Source: Desertibaculum subflavum
Lineage (GTDB): Bacteria > Pseudomonadota > Alphaproteobacteria > Ferrovibrionales > Ferrovibrionaceae
NCBI GenBank assembly: GCA_003576705.1
Contig: QOZS01000005.1
Coordinates: 81,070 to 145,069 of the forward strand
Length of the DNA stretch: 64,000 nt
Reading direction: 5' to 3'
The notes under the pieces are model-generated. The model made no database searches. It was not told the origin of the DNA and was given only the letters and a program-made list of their open reading frames with translations. Numbering within the stretch: position 1 is the stretch's first letter; each line of letters begins with the position of its first letter. Position numbers and translations under genes: made by a program. Positions 29,547 through 38,981 of this stretch are shown here, piece after piece.

Positions 29547-31625
29547 ATGTCGCTGGTCGGCTGGGTTCACGCGGTTGCCGCTGTCGCCTATCTGCTGACG
29601 GCCGTGCTGGTCTTCTGGCGCGGCGGCCAGGGGAGCGGCCCGCGGGCGTTGTCCCTTGCCGCCTTGACGACGGCAGCCTGGGCCGGCCTCGCGGCGTTCG
29701 CCGATGCCAGCGGGGGCGCGGTGGCGGAGGACGCCGCCCGCATCGCCGAAGCGGCGCGTTCGTTCGGCTGGATCGCATTGCTGATCGCCGTGGCCAGCAG
29801 CTTCATCGGACGGACGCCGGCGCTCTGGCGATATTTGGGCGTGGCGGCCGTGGCGCTCCTCGCGGCTCAGGCAGCCTTGGCGGCCGCGCCCAACGGCGAG
29901 ATCGTCGCCGCTGCCGGCTATCTGCTGGCCATCGGCCTGGCCGTGATCGGCCTGATGACGATCGAGAACGTGCTGCGCAATCTGTCGCAGAGCCAGCTTT
30001 GGGCCCTCAAATATCTCCTGGTCGCGCTGCTCGCGCTGTTCATCCTCGACTTCGTCGTGCACTCGGTCGTGTTCCTGTTCCGCCAGGAAAACGACGCTTT
30101 CGTCGCCGCGCGCGGCATCGTGACCACGGCGTTGATCCCGTTGATCCTGGTCAGCGCCATTCGCAACCCCGTCATCGCCGTCAACATTCACGCCTCGCGC
30201 GGCGTGGTGTTCTATTCGGCGACGCTGATCGCCAGCGGCGCCTATCTGATCGTGACCGCGCTGGTGGGTACCTATGTGCGGACGATCGGCGGCCAGGCGG
30301 CGACAGCGCTGTCGCTTGTCGTGGTGGCGCTGGCGCTGATCGGGCTGGTGCTGGCGCTCCTGTCCCGCACCGTGCGATCGGCGATCAAGCTGTTCATCAG
30401 CCAGAATTTCTTCAGCTATCGCTACGACTACCGGATGGAGTGGAGCCGGCTGACCAACACGATCGCGTCCGACAACGAGGTGGTCGACCTGCATGCGCGG
30501 GTGGTCAAAGCCGCGGCGGAGCTGCTGGACAGCCATGCCGGCAGCCTGTGGCTCAGGAGCGCCGATCACGGCGGGCTTTCATATTCGGCCGGCTGGCATT
30601 TCCGGACCGGTGTCACCGTGCTGCCGGAGAGCGATCCGGTCGTCGCCGCGCTCGAATCGCAGCCGGCGGTCCTCAATCTGGCCGACCCGGCGACATTGGG
30701 TGAACTGACCGGGGCGGATGCGCTGGCCGGCTGGCGATCGGCGGTCCCCGATCTCTGGCTGATCGTGCCGCTGACGCATCGAGACCGTCTGATCGGTATT
30801 CTGGCCTTGTCGCGCCCGCGGGTGCCGCGCGACCTGGGTGAGGAGGATTATCAGCTGTTCCGGCTGATCGGCGGCCAGATTGCCGGCTACATCGCCGAGG
30901 AAATGACCTATCGGGCGCTGATGGAGGCACGCCAGCTGGAGGAGTTCAACAAGCGCTTCGCGTTCGTGATCCACGACATCAAGAACCTGACCGGACAGCT
31001 GTCGCTTCTCGTTCGCAACATGGAAAAGTTCGGCGACGACCCGGCCTTCAGAGCCGATCTGTCCGCGACATTGCGCAATTCGGTCGACAAGATGCGGGCG
31101 CTTCTCGAACAGTTGAGCGCGAAGCGTCTGGCCAAAGCCGAGATGAAGGCCGAGAACAAGGCGCCCGTCCGGCATGAAGATCTGGTACGGCTTGTCCGCG
31201 ACTTCACCGGCGGCTGGTCTGCCGGCGAGCATCGCATCGTCGTCTCCGCCCGGGCGGACAGCGTTCCGGTCCAGCTGCCCAGTACGGAGAAATTAACCAA
31301 TGTTTTGGAACAGTTAGTCCAGAACGCCATTGAGGCGACGCCGGCCGGCGGCGTGGTGACGATCACGGTATCGGACAAGGGCGGCCGAGGGTTGATCGAG
31401 GTCACCGACCAAGGGCCTGGCATGGATGCGGAGTTCGTTCGCAATGAGTTGTTTCGTCCGTTTCGATCGACGAAGGGATCGGGGTTCGGCATTGGCGCCT
31501 ACCAGGCGCGAGAAACCGTGCGCCAGCTCGGCGGTGCGCTCGAGGTCGACAGCGCCGAGGGCCACGGCACCACGATGCGGATTGCGCTGCCGCTCGCCGT
31601 CGCGCCCCGCGTCGTTCCGGCATAA
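29547..31625 (+). CDS. prsK: PEP-CTERM system sensor histidine kinase PrsK
   Basis: Membrane kinase of 692 residues. About eight hydrophobic helices occupy residues 1-285, followed by a GAF-like domain (roughly 300-450), a dimerisation/phosphoacceptor segment with His476 in FVIHDIKNLTGQL, and an ATPase domain with NAIEATPAGG, DQGPGMD and GFGIGAYQARE. This is the PrsK architecture, including the characteristic HDIKN box. The partner response regulator PrsR follows after 15 bp. The signal sensed is unknown. Confidence 0.94.
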   Translation: MSLVGWVHAVAAVAYLLTAVLVFWRGGQGSGPRALSLAALTTAAWAGLAAFADASGGAVAEDAARIAEAARSFGWIALLIAVASSFIGRTPALWRYLGVAAVALLAAQAALAAAPNGEIVAAAGYLLAIGLAVIGLMTIENVLRNLSQSQLWALKYLLVALLALFILDFVVHSVVFLFRQENDAFVAARGIVTTALIPLILVSAIRNPVIAVNIHASRGVVFYSATLIASGAYLIVTALVGTYVRTIGGQAATALSLVVVALALIGLVLALLSRTVRSAIKLFISQNFFSYRYDYRMEWSRLTNTIASDNEVVDLHARVVKAAAELLDSHAGSLWLRSADHGGLSYSAGWHFRTGVTVLPESDPVVAALESQPAVLNLADPATLGELTGADALAGWRSAVPDLWLIVPLTHRDRLIGILALSRPRVPRDLGEEDYQLFRLIGGQIAGYIAEEMTYRALMEARQLEEFNKRFAFVIHDIKNLTGQLSLLVRNMEKFGDDPAFRADLSATLRNSVDKMRALLEQLSAKRLAKAEMKAENKAPVRHEDLVRLVRDFTGGWSAGEHRIVVSARADSVPVQLPSTEKLTNVLEQLVQNAIEATPAGGVVTITVSDKGGRGLIEVTDQGPGMDAEFVRNELFRPFRSTKGSGFGIGAYQARETVRQLGGALEVDSAEGHGTTMRIALPLAVAPRVVPA

Positions 31626-31640
31626 GGTGGTGTCCAGGCA

Positions 31641-33002
31641 ATGACGGAACGTCGCCCGTTGCTTCTCGTCGAGGATGATGTCGGCCTGCAGCGCCAGATG
31701 ACCTGGGCGCTGGGCGACGAGTTCGACGTGTCGGTCGCCGGCAGCCGTGCCGCGGCGATGGAAATGGTGAAGGGGCGCGACGAGGGCTTTCCGGTCGCCG
31801 TGCTCGACCTGGGCCTGCCGCCCGACGAGAACGGGGCGACCGAGGGCCTCGCCCTCCTGCAGGAAATTCTGGCCCACGCGCCCGCCACCAAGGTCATCGT
31901 GGCGAGCGGCAACGAGGAGCGCGCCAACGCGGTAAAGGCAATCAGCATCGGCGCCTATGATTTCTACGGCAAGCCGGTCGATATCGACGTGCTGGGGCTG
32001 ATCATCCGGCGCGCCATCCATCTGTACGATCTCGAGGCCGAGAACCGCTCGCTGCACCAGAAGGCGGATTCTCCGTTGGCGGGGTTGGTCACGGCGGATC
32101 CCGATGTGCTGCGGGTATGCCGTTCGGTCGAGCGCTTCGCCAATACCGACGTCAACGTGCTCATCATCGGCGAAAGCGGCACCGGCAAGGAGCTGATCGC
32201 CCGCGGCATTCACGATCTCGGCAACCGGCGCGGCAAGCCCTTCGTTGCGATCAACTGCGCATCGATCCCGGAAACGCTGCTCGAGAGCGAGCTGTTCGGC
32301 TACGAGAAGGGTTCGTTCACCGGCGCTGTCAAGACCACGCCCGGCAAAGTGGAGGTCGCGAATACCGGGACGCTGTTCCTCGACGAGATCGGCGACCTGC
32401 CGCTGTCGCTGCAGGCGAAGCTGCTGCGCTTCCTGCAGGAGCGGCGGGTCGAGAGGATAGGCGGCCGCCAACCCATTCCCGTCGATGTGCGGATCGTGTC
32501 GGCCACCAACCAGGACTTGGCGACGATGATCGGTACCGGCAGGTTCCGGGAGGACCTCTACTACCGCCTCAACGAGGTACGCGTCGATATGCCGCCGCTA
32601 CGCGCCCGGCCCGGCGATCCGCTGTTGCTCGCCAATTTCTTTCTCGGCGGCTTCAATCGAGCCTATAAGCGGGCCGTCCGAGGCTTCGCGCCCGATGCGA
32701 TCACCGCTATCGGCAGCCACCCTTGGCCCGGCAACGTGCGCGAGCTGGAAAACCGGATGAAGCGCGCGGTGATCATGTGCGAGGGCAAGCTGATCACGGC
32801 TGCCGATCTTGACCTCGCGGCGCCGGCATCGGACCAGGAAGAGGTGCTGGATCTCAAAGAGGCGCGCGACCGGACGGACCGGTTAACCATCCAGCGCGCG
32901 CTGATGCATGCCCAGGGCAACATATCGAAGGCGGCCAAAGTGCTGGGCGTCACACGGCCCACACTCTACTATCTGATAAAGACCCTCGACGTGAAAATCT
33001 GA
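31641..33002 (+). CDS. prsR: PEP-CTERM system sigma-54-dependent response regulator PrsR
   Basis: NtrC-type activator of 453 residues. The receiver domain carries the phosphorylation site Asp56 (VLDLGLPP). The AAA+ domain has Walker A GESGTGKE (177-184), the sigma-54 contact loop GSFTGA (224-229, Ser in place of the usual Ala) and Walker [11 protein letters not shown]. The C-terminus is a Fis-type helix-turn-helix ([19 protein letters not shown]). Phosphorylated by PrsK, it should activate -24/-12 promoters. A strong candidate target lies 4.5 kb downstream at 37464-37479. Confidence 0.94.
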   Translation: MTERRPLLLVEDDVGLQRQMTWALGDEFDVSVAGSRAAAMEMVKGRDEGFPVAVLDLGLPPDENGATEGLALLQEILAHAPATKVIVASGNEERANAVKAISIGAYDFYGKPVDIDVLGLIIRRAIHLYDLEAENRSLHQKADSPLAGLVTADPDVLRVCRSVERFANTDVNVLIIGESGTGKELIARGIHDLGNRRGKPFVAINCASIPETLLESELFGYEKGSFTGAVKTTPGKVEVANTGTLFLDEIGDLPLSLQAKLLRFLQERRVERIGGRQPIPVDVRIVSATNQDLATMIGTGRFREDLYYRLNEVRVDMPPLRARPGDPLLLANFFLGGFNRAYKRAVRGFAPDAITAIGSHPWPGNVRELENRMKRAVIMCEGKLITAADLDLAAPASDQEEVLDLKEARDRTDRLTIQRALMHAQGNISKAAKVLGVTRPTLYYLIKTLDVKI

Positions 33003-33061
33003 CCAGAAAGGCCGTCCGGGCCTTGGAAACATGGTCTCGGCGGCATACGAGGAGGCACACC

Positions 33062-35851
33062 ATGAAGCTCGAACGCTCCGCGATTCTCATCTCGCTTCGT
33101 GCCCTCGTTGTCGGCTGCGCACTGGCCGGTGCGCCGGCCTGGGCCGATCGCGCCGAATCCGACAAGTACCTGAGCGAAGGGCGCAAGCAGATCGAGAAGG
33201 GCGATTTTCGCTCGGCGATCATCCAGCTGAAGAACGCCGTTCGAGCCGACGGCAACAACCTCGAGGCGCGCCGGGCGCTCGGCATGGCGCAGCTTGCCGT
33301 CGGCGACCTGCTGAGCGCCGAGAAGGAGCTCGGCATCTTTGTCGAAAAGGCGCCTGACGACGCGTCGGCGATAGTGCCCTACGGCGAAGCCATGCTGCAG
33401 CTGCGCCGGTACGACGACGTGATCGCGCGCCTGGAGCCCAAAGGGCGCCCGAAGGACATCGATGCGCAGGTGCTCGCTCTGCGCGGCCATGCCCTGGCGG
33501 CGACCGGCCGCACCGATCAGGCAATCCAGGCATTCGACGAATCTCTGAAGCTTCAGCCGACCGTGCGCGCACATCTCGGCTACGCGCTTGTACTGCGCCG
33601 GACGCAGGGCATCGAGCGGGCAGGCGCCGAGATCGACAAGGCGCTGGCAATCGATCCGAAGAGCCCGGAAGCGGCACTCGCCAAGGCCGAGCTGCTGCGC
33701 GATGCGGGCAAGTTCGACGAAGCCTTGCCGTTCGCCGATCAGGCGGCAGCGTCGCCGCGGCTCGAAGTGCCGGCGCGTCTGGCACGCATTCCCCTCTACA
33801 TCCGCCAGGGCAAGGACGACCGCGCGACGGCCGATGTGAACGCCGTGCTGGGCAAGGTCAAGGACCAGCCGCTGGCCACGTACTTCAAGGCTCTTCTGGC
33901 GGCCAGGGCCAACAACCTCGATGGCGCGCAGCAGATCTTGCAGGGCCTGTCGCCGGAATTCATCGACAACTACCCGCCGGCATTGTTCCTCAGCGGCGTG
34001 ACCTCCTATTCAAAGGGCCAGCTCGACGTTGCCGAAGGGCGTTTGCGCAGCTACGTGAACAAGATTCCATCGAACGTCGCCGCGCGAAAGATCCTGGGCT
34101 CGATCTATCTGCGCAAGGGCGACGCGACCAAGGCGCTGGCCATGCTCGAGCCGGCCCTGAAGACAGCACCGAACGATCCGCGGTTGCTGGGACTGCTCGG
34201 CACCGCTTCGGAACGGCTCGGCAAGTCCAACGACGCGGTCGCCTATTTCGAGCGTGCGACGGAGCAAGATCCGGAGGACGCAGGCCTGCAGACCCAGCTT
34301 GCCCTCGGCAAGCTGCGCACTGGCCAAACCGATGAGGCGATCGAGGCGCTGGAGGGCGTAGTCGACAAGAACCCGGGCGCGGTTCGTGCGACCTCGGCTC
34401 TGCTGGCCGCGCATATCCGCGGCGGCGCTTACGACAAGGCGATGGCAGAGGTGGCCGATCTGCGCAAGCGCACGCCGGATGCGCCGCTGCCAGACTACTA
34501 CGAAGGCGCCGTCCTGGTTGCCAAGCGCGACCTGGCCGGCGGCCGCCAGGCATTCGAGGCGGCGCTGAAGAAGGATCCGAAATTCCATGCGGCCCGGTTC
34601 GCGCTGGCCCGGGTTTACGTTGCCGAAGGCGACCGCGACAAGGCCGTCGGGCAGATCGCCAAGGTCCTGGAAGCGGATCCGGGCAACGAGCGGGCCATCC
34701 TGGACATGGCGGAGCTGCAGGCATCCGGCGGCAAGCTGGACGACGCCATTGCGACGCTCGACAAGGCACGGCGTGCCGACGCCAAGACGGTGAACGTCCG
34801 CCTCAAGCTGGTCGATGCCTACCTGGCCAAGAAGGAGGGCGAGCGGGCGCTGGTTGTGGCCCGTGAGACCGCGACGATGACCGGTGGCACGCCGCAGGCG
34901 CTCGATGCGCTGGGCCGGGCGCAGTCGGCGGTTGGCGACAAGGCCTCGGCCATCGGGACCTATCGGCAGATTGTCGCGCAATTGCCCCAATCGGGCGCCG
35001 CTCTGCAGCGCCTCGCCGGCGCGCTGCTGTTGAACGACGATGTGGCGGGCGCCAAGCAGGCGCTGCTTCAGGCGGCACGCGTCGACCCTGCCTTCGCGCC
35101 CGCGCAGCAGGACTATGTGCGACTGGCGGCGCGCGAGGGCGGGGCGGATGCCGCGATTGCGGCGGCTAAGGAGCTGAAGGAGAACGCGCCGAGCTCGGCG
35201 GTGGCACCCGTGCTGCTCGGCGAAAGCTATGTGCAGGCGAAGAAGTACGGCGAGGCTGTTGCCGTGTTCCGGCAGATCCGCACGGAGAAGCCTTCGAACG
35301 CCATCCTCATTCGCGAGGCCGAGGCGCTGAACGCCGACAAGAAGGGGGCGGAGGCGCGCAATCTGCTGGAAGGCTGGCTGAAGGATAATGCCGGCGACCA
35401 GGCCGTGCGCCTCGCGCTCGCCGGTATGCATCTGCAGGCCAAGAACGAGCCGGCGGCGATCACCCAGTATGAGGCGGTGCTCGCCGCGGCACCGAACAAC
35501 GTGCTGGCGCTGAACAACCTGGCCTGGTCATTGCGGGAACGCGACGGCGCCAGGGCGGTGACGCTGGCGGCGCGCGCGGCGGAGCTGGCGCCGAATGCGG
35601 CGGAGGTTCTCGACACCTATGGCTGGCTGCTCGTGCTCCGGAACGAGCCGGCCAAGGCGATCGAGCCGCTGCAGAAGGCTGCGTCGATTCCGAACGCGCC
35701 GGCACCGGTCCGCTATCACCTTGCGGCGGCGTTGGCGGGTGCCGGGCGCAAGGACGAGGCACGGCGCATTCTGGACGAGGTGCTTGCCGCGAACGCGTCG
35801 TTCGACGAACGGGCCGACGCCGAGGCGCTGCGCCGGAAGCTCGCCAACTGA
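33062..35851 (+). CDS. prsT: PEP-CTERM system TPR-repeat lipoprotein PrsT
   Basis: Protein of 929 residues. The signal peptide ends in a VVGC lipobox (Cys19), so it is a predicted lipoprotein. The remainder is some twenty tandem TPR-like units, for example FRSAIIQLKNAVRADGNNLEARRALG and DVAEGRLRSYVNKIPSNVAARKILG. The length and position after prsR match the PrsT family, whose role in secretion of exopolysaccharide or PEP-CTERM proteins is inferred. The ATG at 33062 has GGAGG in front. A small 6-bp hairpin (AAGGCC/GGCCTT, 33008-33024) lies in the 59-bp spacer from prsR. Confidence 0.92.
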   Translation: MKLERSAILISLRALVVGCALAGAPAWADRAESDKYLSEGRKQIEKGDFRSAIIQLKNAVRADGNNLEARRALGMAQLAVGDLLSAEKELGIFVEKAPDDASAIVPYGEAMLQLRRYDDVIARLEPKGRPKDIDAQVLALRGHALAATGRTDQAIQAFDESLKLQPTVRAHLGYALVLRRTQGIERAGAEIDKALAIDPKSPEAALAKAELLRDAGKFDEALPFADQAAASPRLEVPARLARIPLYIRQGKDDRATADVNAVLGKVKDQPLATYFKALLAARANNLDGAQQILQGLSPEFIDNYPPALFLSGVTSYSKGQLDVAEGRLRSYVNKIPSNVAARKILGSIYLRKGDATKALAMLEPALKTAPNDPRLLGLLGTASERLGKSNDAVAYFERATEQDPEDAGLQTQLALGKLRTGQTDEAIEALEGVVDKNPGAVRATSALLAAHIRGGAYDKAMAEVADLRKRTPDAPLPDYYEGAVLVAKRDLAGGRQAFEAALKKDPKFHAARFALARVYVAEGDRDKAVGQIAKVLEADPGNERAILDMAELQASGGKLDDAIATLDKARRADAKTVNVRLKLVDAYLAKKEGERALVVARETATMTGGTPQALDALGRAQSAVGDKASAIGTYRQIVAQLPQSGAALQRLAGALLLNDDVAGAKQALLQAARVDPAFAPAQQDYVRLAAREGGADAAIAAAKELKENAPSSAVAPVLLGESYVQAKKYGEAVAVFRQIRTEKPSNAILIREAEALNADKKGAEARNLLEGWLKDNAGDQAVRLALAGMHLQAKNEPAAITQYEAVLAAAPNNVLALNNLAWSLRERDGARAVTLAARAAELAPNAAEVLDTYGWLLVLRNEPAKAIEPLQKAASIPNAPAPVRYHLAAALAGAGRKDEARRILDEVLAANASFDERADAEALRRKLAN

Positions 35852-35918
35852 GCGCCGCGAAACGAGGGGGATAGGCCGGGCTCGCCGCGATCAGCGACGG
35901 GCATAGAGCTGTCTGACG

Positions 35919-37334
35919 ATGCGGATCTTCAAGCACAATATCCATGTCGCGTCGTTTCGGCTTGCGCTGTTCGAGCTGATTCTGCTGATCGTCGCCGTCA
36001 TCCTGACGACGTCGTATCTGAGGACGGGCTATCCGGAGGTCGCGCAGCATCCGCTGATCCTGCAATTCCTCCCCCCGGTCCTTACCTTTGTCTTCAGCTA
36101 TGCGCTCGGCCTCTACGGCAAGGAAGCGATCGCCGACCCGTTGCGCGGCTTCATCCGGCACGGCCTGGCGAGCCTGCTCACCGCATCGGCGGTTTTCTTC
36201 ATTCTCGGCGCATATTTCTATCTGCGCTCGAAGATCGGCAGCGTGGAGTTTCCGCTCGCGGTGCAATTCCGCTTCGTCGTGCTCTATGTCGGCACGGCGT
36301 TCCTCCTCACGACTCTCGGGCGGTACCTGTTCCTTCGAGTCGTCGATCTCGAAGTCCTGAAGCGCCGGATTCTCGTGCTGGGAACCGGCCAGAAGGCCGA
36401 GCGCATCCAGTCGTTCATGCAAAAGGCCGAAAACCGCGCGTTCGCCCGCATCACATTCCTGCCCGTCGTCGACGAGCCGGTGCTGACCGAGGCGGTGAAC
36501 ACGCTGACCCCACTCGCGCAGCACAACAAGCCGCTGCGCACCCTGGTGGACGAGACGGGCATCGACGAACTGGTGGTGGCGACGGACGACCGTCGCGGCC
36601 TTCCGACGGCAGAGCTGCTGGACGCCAAGCTGTCGGGCATCATGATTACCGACTATCTCGACTTCTACGAGCGGGAGGCGCGACGTATCGACCTCGATGC
36701 GCTGAGTCCGAGCTGGTTCATTTACTCGGATGGCTTCGCGAGTGGCGCGTTTCACCATGCCGCCAAGCGCAGTTTCGACATCCTGGTGAGCGCGGCGGTG
36801 CTCGCCTTTGCGCTGCCCGTCATGCTGATGGCGGCGGTGCTCATCCGCCTCGACAGTCGGGGGCCGGTCTTCTATCGCCAGGTCAGGACCGGGCTGAACG
36901 GCGAGCCGTTCACACTCTTCAAGTTCCGCAGCATGCGGGTCGATGCCGAGCGCGACGGCCCGCAATGGGCCGCCCTCAGCGACAATCGAGTGACGCGCAT
37001 CGGCACCTTCATCCGCAAGACGCGGATCGACGAGCTGCCGCAAGTGTTCTGCGTCCTGCGCGGTGACATGAGCTTCATCGGCCCGCGTCCGGAGCGGCCG
37101 TTTTTCGTGGAATCACTGATCCAGCACGTGCCCTATTACAGCGAGCGGCACCGCATGAAGCCGGGTATCACCGGCTGGGCCCAGGTCAACTATCCCTACG
37201 GCGCCTCGATCGCGGACGCCAAGGAGAAGCTCTCCTACGACCTCTACTACACCAAGAATTTCAGTCTGTTCCTCGACGTACTGATCTTGCTGCAGACTAT
37301 TCGGGTGGTGCTGGTGCCGGAAGGTGTGCGCTGA
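35919..37334 (+). CDS. XrtA-system polyprenyl glycosylphosphotransferase (TIGR03013-type sugar transferase)
   Basis: Membrane protein of 471 residues. Four N-terminal helices (residues about 10-135) and a Rossmann-like CoA-binding domain (RILVLGTGQKAERI) are followed by the bacterial sugar transferase domain. That domain contains KRSFDILVSAAVL, GPVFYRQVRTGLNG, FTLFKFRSMR, TRIDELPQVFCVLRGDMSFI and the GPRPERP core. Such enzymes load the first sugar phosphate onto undecaprenyl phosphate and start exopolysaccharide synthesis. The version found beside XrtA is a distinct subfamily, and this one follows prsT by 67 bp. Confidence 0.93.
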   Translation: MRIFKHNIHVASFRLALFELILLIVAVILTTSYLRTGYPEVAQHPLILQFLPPVLTFVFSYALGLYGKEAIADPLRGFIRHGLASLLTASAVFFILGAYFYLRSKIGSVEFPLAVQFRFVVLYVGTAFLLTTLGRYLFLRVVDLEVLKRRILVLGTGQKAERIQSFMQKAENRAFARITFLPVVDEPVLTEAVNTLTPLAQHNKPLRTLVDETGIDELVVATDDRRGLPTAELLDAKLSGIMITDYLDFYEREARRIDLDALSPSWFIYSDGFASGAFHHAAKRSFDILVSAAVLAFALPVMLMAAVLIRLDSRGPVFYRQVRTGLNGEPFTLFKFRSMRVDAERDGPQWAALSDNRVTRIGTFIRKTRIDELPQVFCVLRGDMSFIGPRPERPFFVESLIQHVPYYSERHRMKPGITGWAQVNYPYGASIADAKEKLSYDLYYTKNFSLFLDVLILLQTIRVVLVPEGVR

Positions 37335-37379
37335 CCGGGCCCGCAAAAGGCGGTGCAATCTTCGATTGGCCGTTGCGAA

Positions 37380-37418
37380 CAGTTGTCAGAAATTCTTACA
37401 ACCGACTTTTGACAATTG
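37380..37418. repeat. Imperfect dyad upstream of a sigma-54 promoter (candidate PrsR enhancer site)
   Basis: CAGTTGTCA (37380-37388) and TGACAATTG (37410-37418) form an inverted repeat matching at 8 of 9 positions, with 21 bp between the arms. It lies 46-84 bp upstream of the -24 element at 37464, within reach of a DNA-looping sigma-54 activator. Binding by PrsR is inferred from position only. Confidence 0.4.
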
Positions 37419-37463
37419 GCGACGGTCTAGTAAAGGCGCTGGAGATTCAATTGGATATGTAGG

Positions 37464-37479
37464 TGGTATGGGCTTTGCA
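37464..37479 (+). promoter_or_regulatory. Sigma-54 (-24/-12) promoter
   Basis: TGGTATGGGCTTTGCA fits the consensus TGGCACG-N4-TTGCA, with the GG and GC dinucleotides exactly 10 nt apart, the -12 half perfect and the -24 half TGG. It lies in a 288-bp gene-free stretch, 144 bp before the ATG of the small membrane protein, predicting a 5' leader of roughly 130 nt. The sigma-54 activator PrsR is encoded in the same locus. Confidence 0.65.
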
Positions 37480-37622
37480 CGTCGGCGTCTATGGTTACCG
37501 GTAGCGAGACAACGTCCGGTGTCGGGCGAAAGACGCGCAGCGCGATGCGTTCGGTCGTCGAGAGTGAAGTCGAATACGCCCGGGCCGGGGGGAACGGGCG
37601 ACGGGGGCGGGGGATTGAGGCG

Positions 37623-37835
37623 ATGACCCTACTCGATCGCGGTCCGGAGACGCCGCGGCGGATGTATTCGTGGCGGCGGACGTTACTTTTCTTCGTCCTT
37701 GCCGCCTTGATCGGATGGGCGGGCGTGTTCGGAGCGATCTATACGACCCTGGTGGTTCTCGACCTGGTCGCGCAGCCTGACATCGCTCAGGACGTCAATG
37801 CGCTGGAGAAGATTGCGCCGGCCGGCGGCAAATAA
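37623..37835 (+). CDS. Small single-pass membrane protein of the XrtA locus, unknown function
   Basis: Predicted protein of 70 residues, not recognised as a known family. A short basic N-terminus (MYSWRR) precedes one long hydrophobic helix at about residues 20-46 (LLFFVLAALIGWAGVFGAIY), then a short acidic-neutral tail ending APAGGK. It is not a PEP-CTERM substrate: the helix is central and no PEP motif or basic C-terminal cluster follows it. The ATG at 37623 has GAGG close upstream; the frame is open back to 37491, but that would start right at the predicted transcription start. It is the only gene directly downstream of the sigma-54 promoter. Confidence 0.6.
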   Translation: MTLLDRGPETPRRMYSWRRTLLFFVLAALIGWAGVFGAIYTTLVVLDLVAQPDIAQDVNALEKIAPAGGK

Positions 37836-37858
37836 CCCTGGCAAACAGCGCCGCCCGG

Positions 37859-38977
37859 CTACGCCGGCCCGCCGGCATAGATCTGGTCGTAGATCGAGGT
37901 CATCGCCTGCAGCGTATAGACTGACCGTGCACGATCGAGGTTCGCGGCGCCGATACGCTGTCCGAGCTCGGGTTCGACGATGAGCGCCTCGATGGCCTGC
38001 CCCAGCGCCGAAGCATCGCCCGCGGCGACGATGAACGGCCGGTTCGACTGATCCACCATCTGGGCGATGTCGCCGACGTCCACCGACGCCACCGGTAGAC
38101 CCGCGGCCATCGCCTCCAGCACGCCGAGCGGCATCTGTTCGGTATCCGACGACACCGCGAAGACGTCCATCGCGGCGAGGTAGTCCTCGGGCGCTGGCGT
38201 GGGGCCGACGAAAATTGTGCGCCCGGCCACGCCGCGGTCATGTGCGAGGGCTTCGATCGCCTCGCGTTGCGGCCCGTCCCCCACGATAAGCAGCCGGCAA
38301 TCGGGCCGCCGCGCGGCTAGCCCGGCGAAGGCCTCGACCAGACGGCCTACATTCTTCTCCGGCCGCAATCGCGCCACTGTCCCGATCAGGCGCTCGCCGG
38401 CGCGCTTGCCGATCCGCTCGGCCGCAAGGGCACGGTCTGCCCCGGCGAAGCGCTCGACGTCGACGCCGTTGGGCACCAGCAGCAGCTTGGTGGCCGGGAG
38501 CTTCCAACGATCGGTCGCGATCTTGTAGAGCGTCAGGGAGGGCAGCACGACGGTCGTGTGCGAACCGCCCAAGGCCAGGCGCCGAAACATGACTCGGCGC
38601 CATATCTGGCGGTCGACCTCTTCCGGGCCGAATCCATCCTCGATGTGGATATGGCGCGAGAGCGGGCGGAACCGGTTCGCCATCGCCCACTCGATGGCGC
38701 CCCAATTATAGGTGATCAGTGCTTCGGGCTTGAGATCGGCGAGGGCGCGTCGAAAGGCCGGGATGTTCCCGGCGGACTTTCTGCGCCCCGCCATGAGATC
38801 GATCGTCTCGAACGGCACTTCCGGCGCCAGCAGCGACAGCGCCGCATAGTCGCTGTCCATGGCGATCAGCAGGTGGTGATATTTTCGTCCCAATGCGTTG
38901 GCGATCTGCGCGAAGCGCCGCTGCGGGCCGCCGATCGCCAATGTGGAGAAGACATGGAGCAGCCGAACAGCTGGCAA
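37859..38977 (-). CDS. GT4-family glycosyltransferase
   Basis: GT-B fold glycosyltransferase of about 372 residues. The N-terminal domain has LLHVFSTLAIGGPQRRFAQI and the C-terminal domain has LLVPNGVDVERF, IGTVARLRPEKNVGRLVEAF, LLIVGDGPQREAIE and SSDTEQMPLGVLEAMAAGLPV, with the E-x7-E donor-binding motif. It resembles group 1 transferases of PEP-CTERM/EpsH loci. I use TTG at 38977, which has GAAGGCG upstream and lies 4 bp after the preceding stop; the frame remains open further upstream inside that gene. It probably adds a sugar to the exopolysaccharide repeat. Confidence 0.85.
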   Translation of the reverse strand: MPAVRLLHVFSTLAIGGPQRRFAQIANALGRKYHHLLIAMDSDYAALSLLAPEVPFETIDLMAGRRKSAGNIPAFRRALADLKPEALITYNWGAIEWAMANRFRPLSRHIHIEDGFGPEEVDRQIWRRVMFRRLALGGSHTTVVLPSLTLYKIATDRWKLPATKLLLVPNGVDVERFAGADRALAAERIGKRAGERLIGTVARLRPEKNVGRLVEAFAGLAARRPDCRLLIVGDGPQREAIEALAHDRGVAGRTIFVGPTPAPEDYLAAMDVFAVSSDTEQMPLGVLEAMAAGLPVASVDVGDIAQMVDQSNRPFIVAAGDASALGQAIEALIVEPELGQRIGAANLDRARSVYTLQAMTSIYDQIYAGGPA

Positions 38978-38981
38978 TTGA

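Noticed and set aside
33008..33024. Hairpin between prsR and prsT as a terminator
   Set aside because: The stem is only 6 bp and no T-run follows. prsT has a good ribosome binding site right after it, so read-through is more likely.
37491..37622. N-terminal extension of the small membrane protein from an ATG at 37491
   Set aside because: The start would coincide with the predicted sigma-54 transcription start, and the added residues are basic low complexity. The ATG at 37623 fits better.
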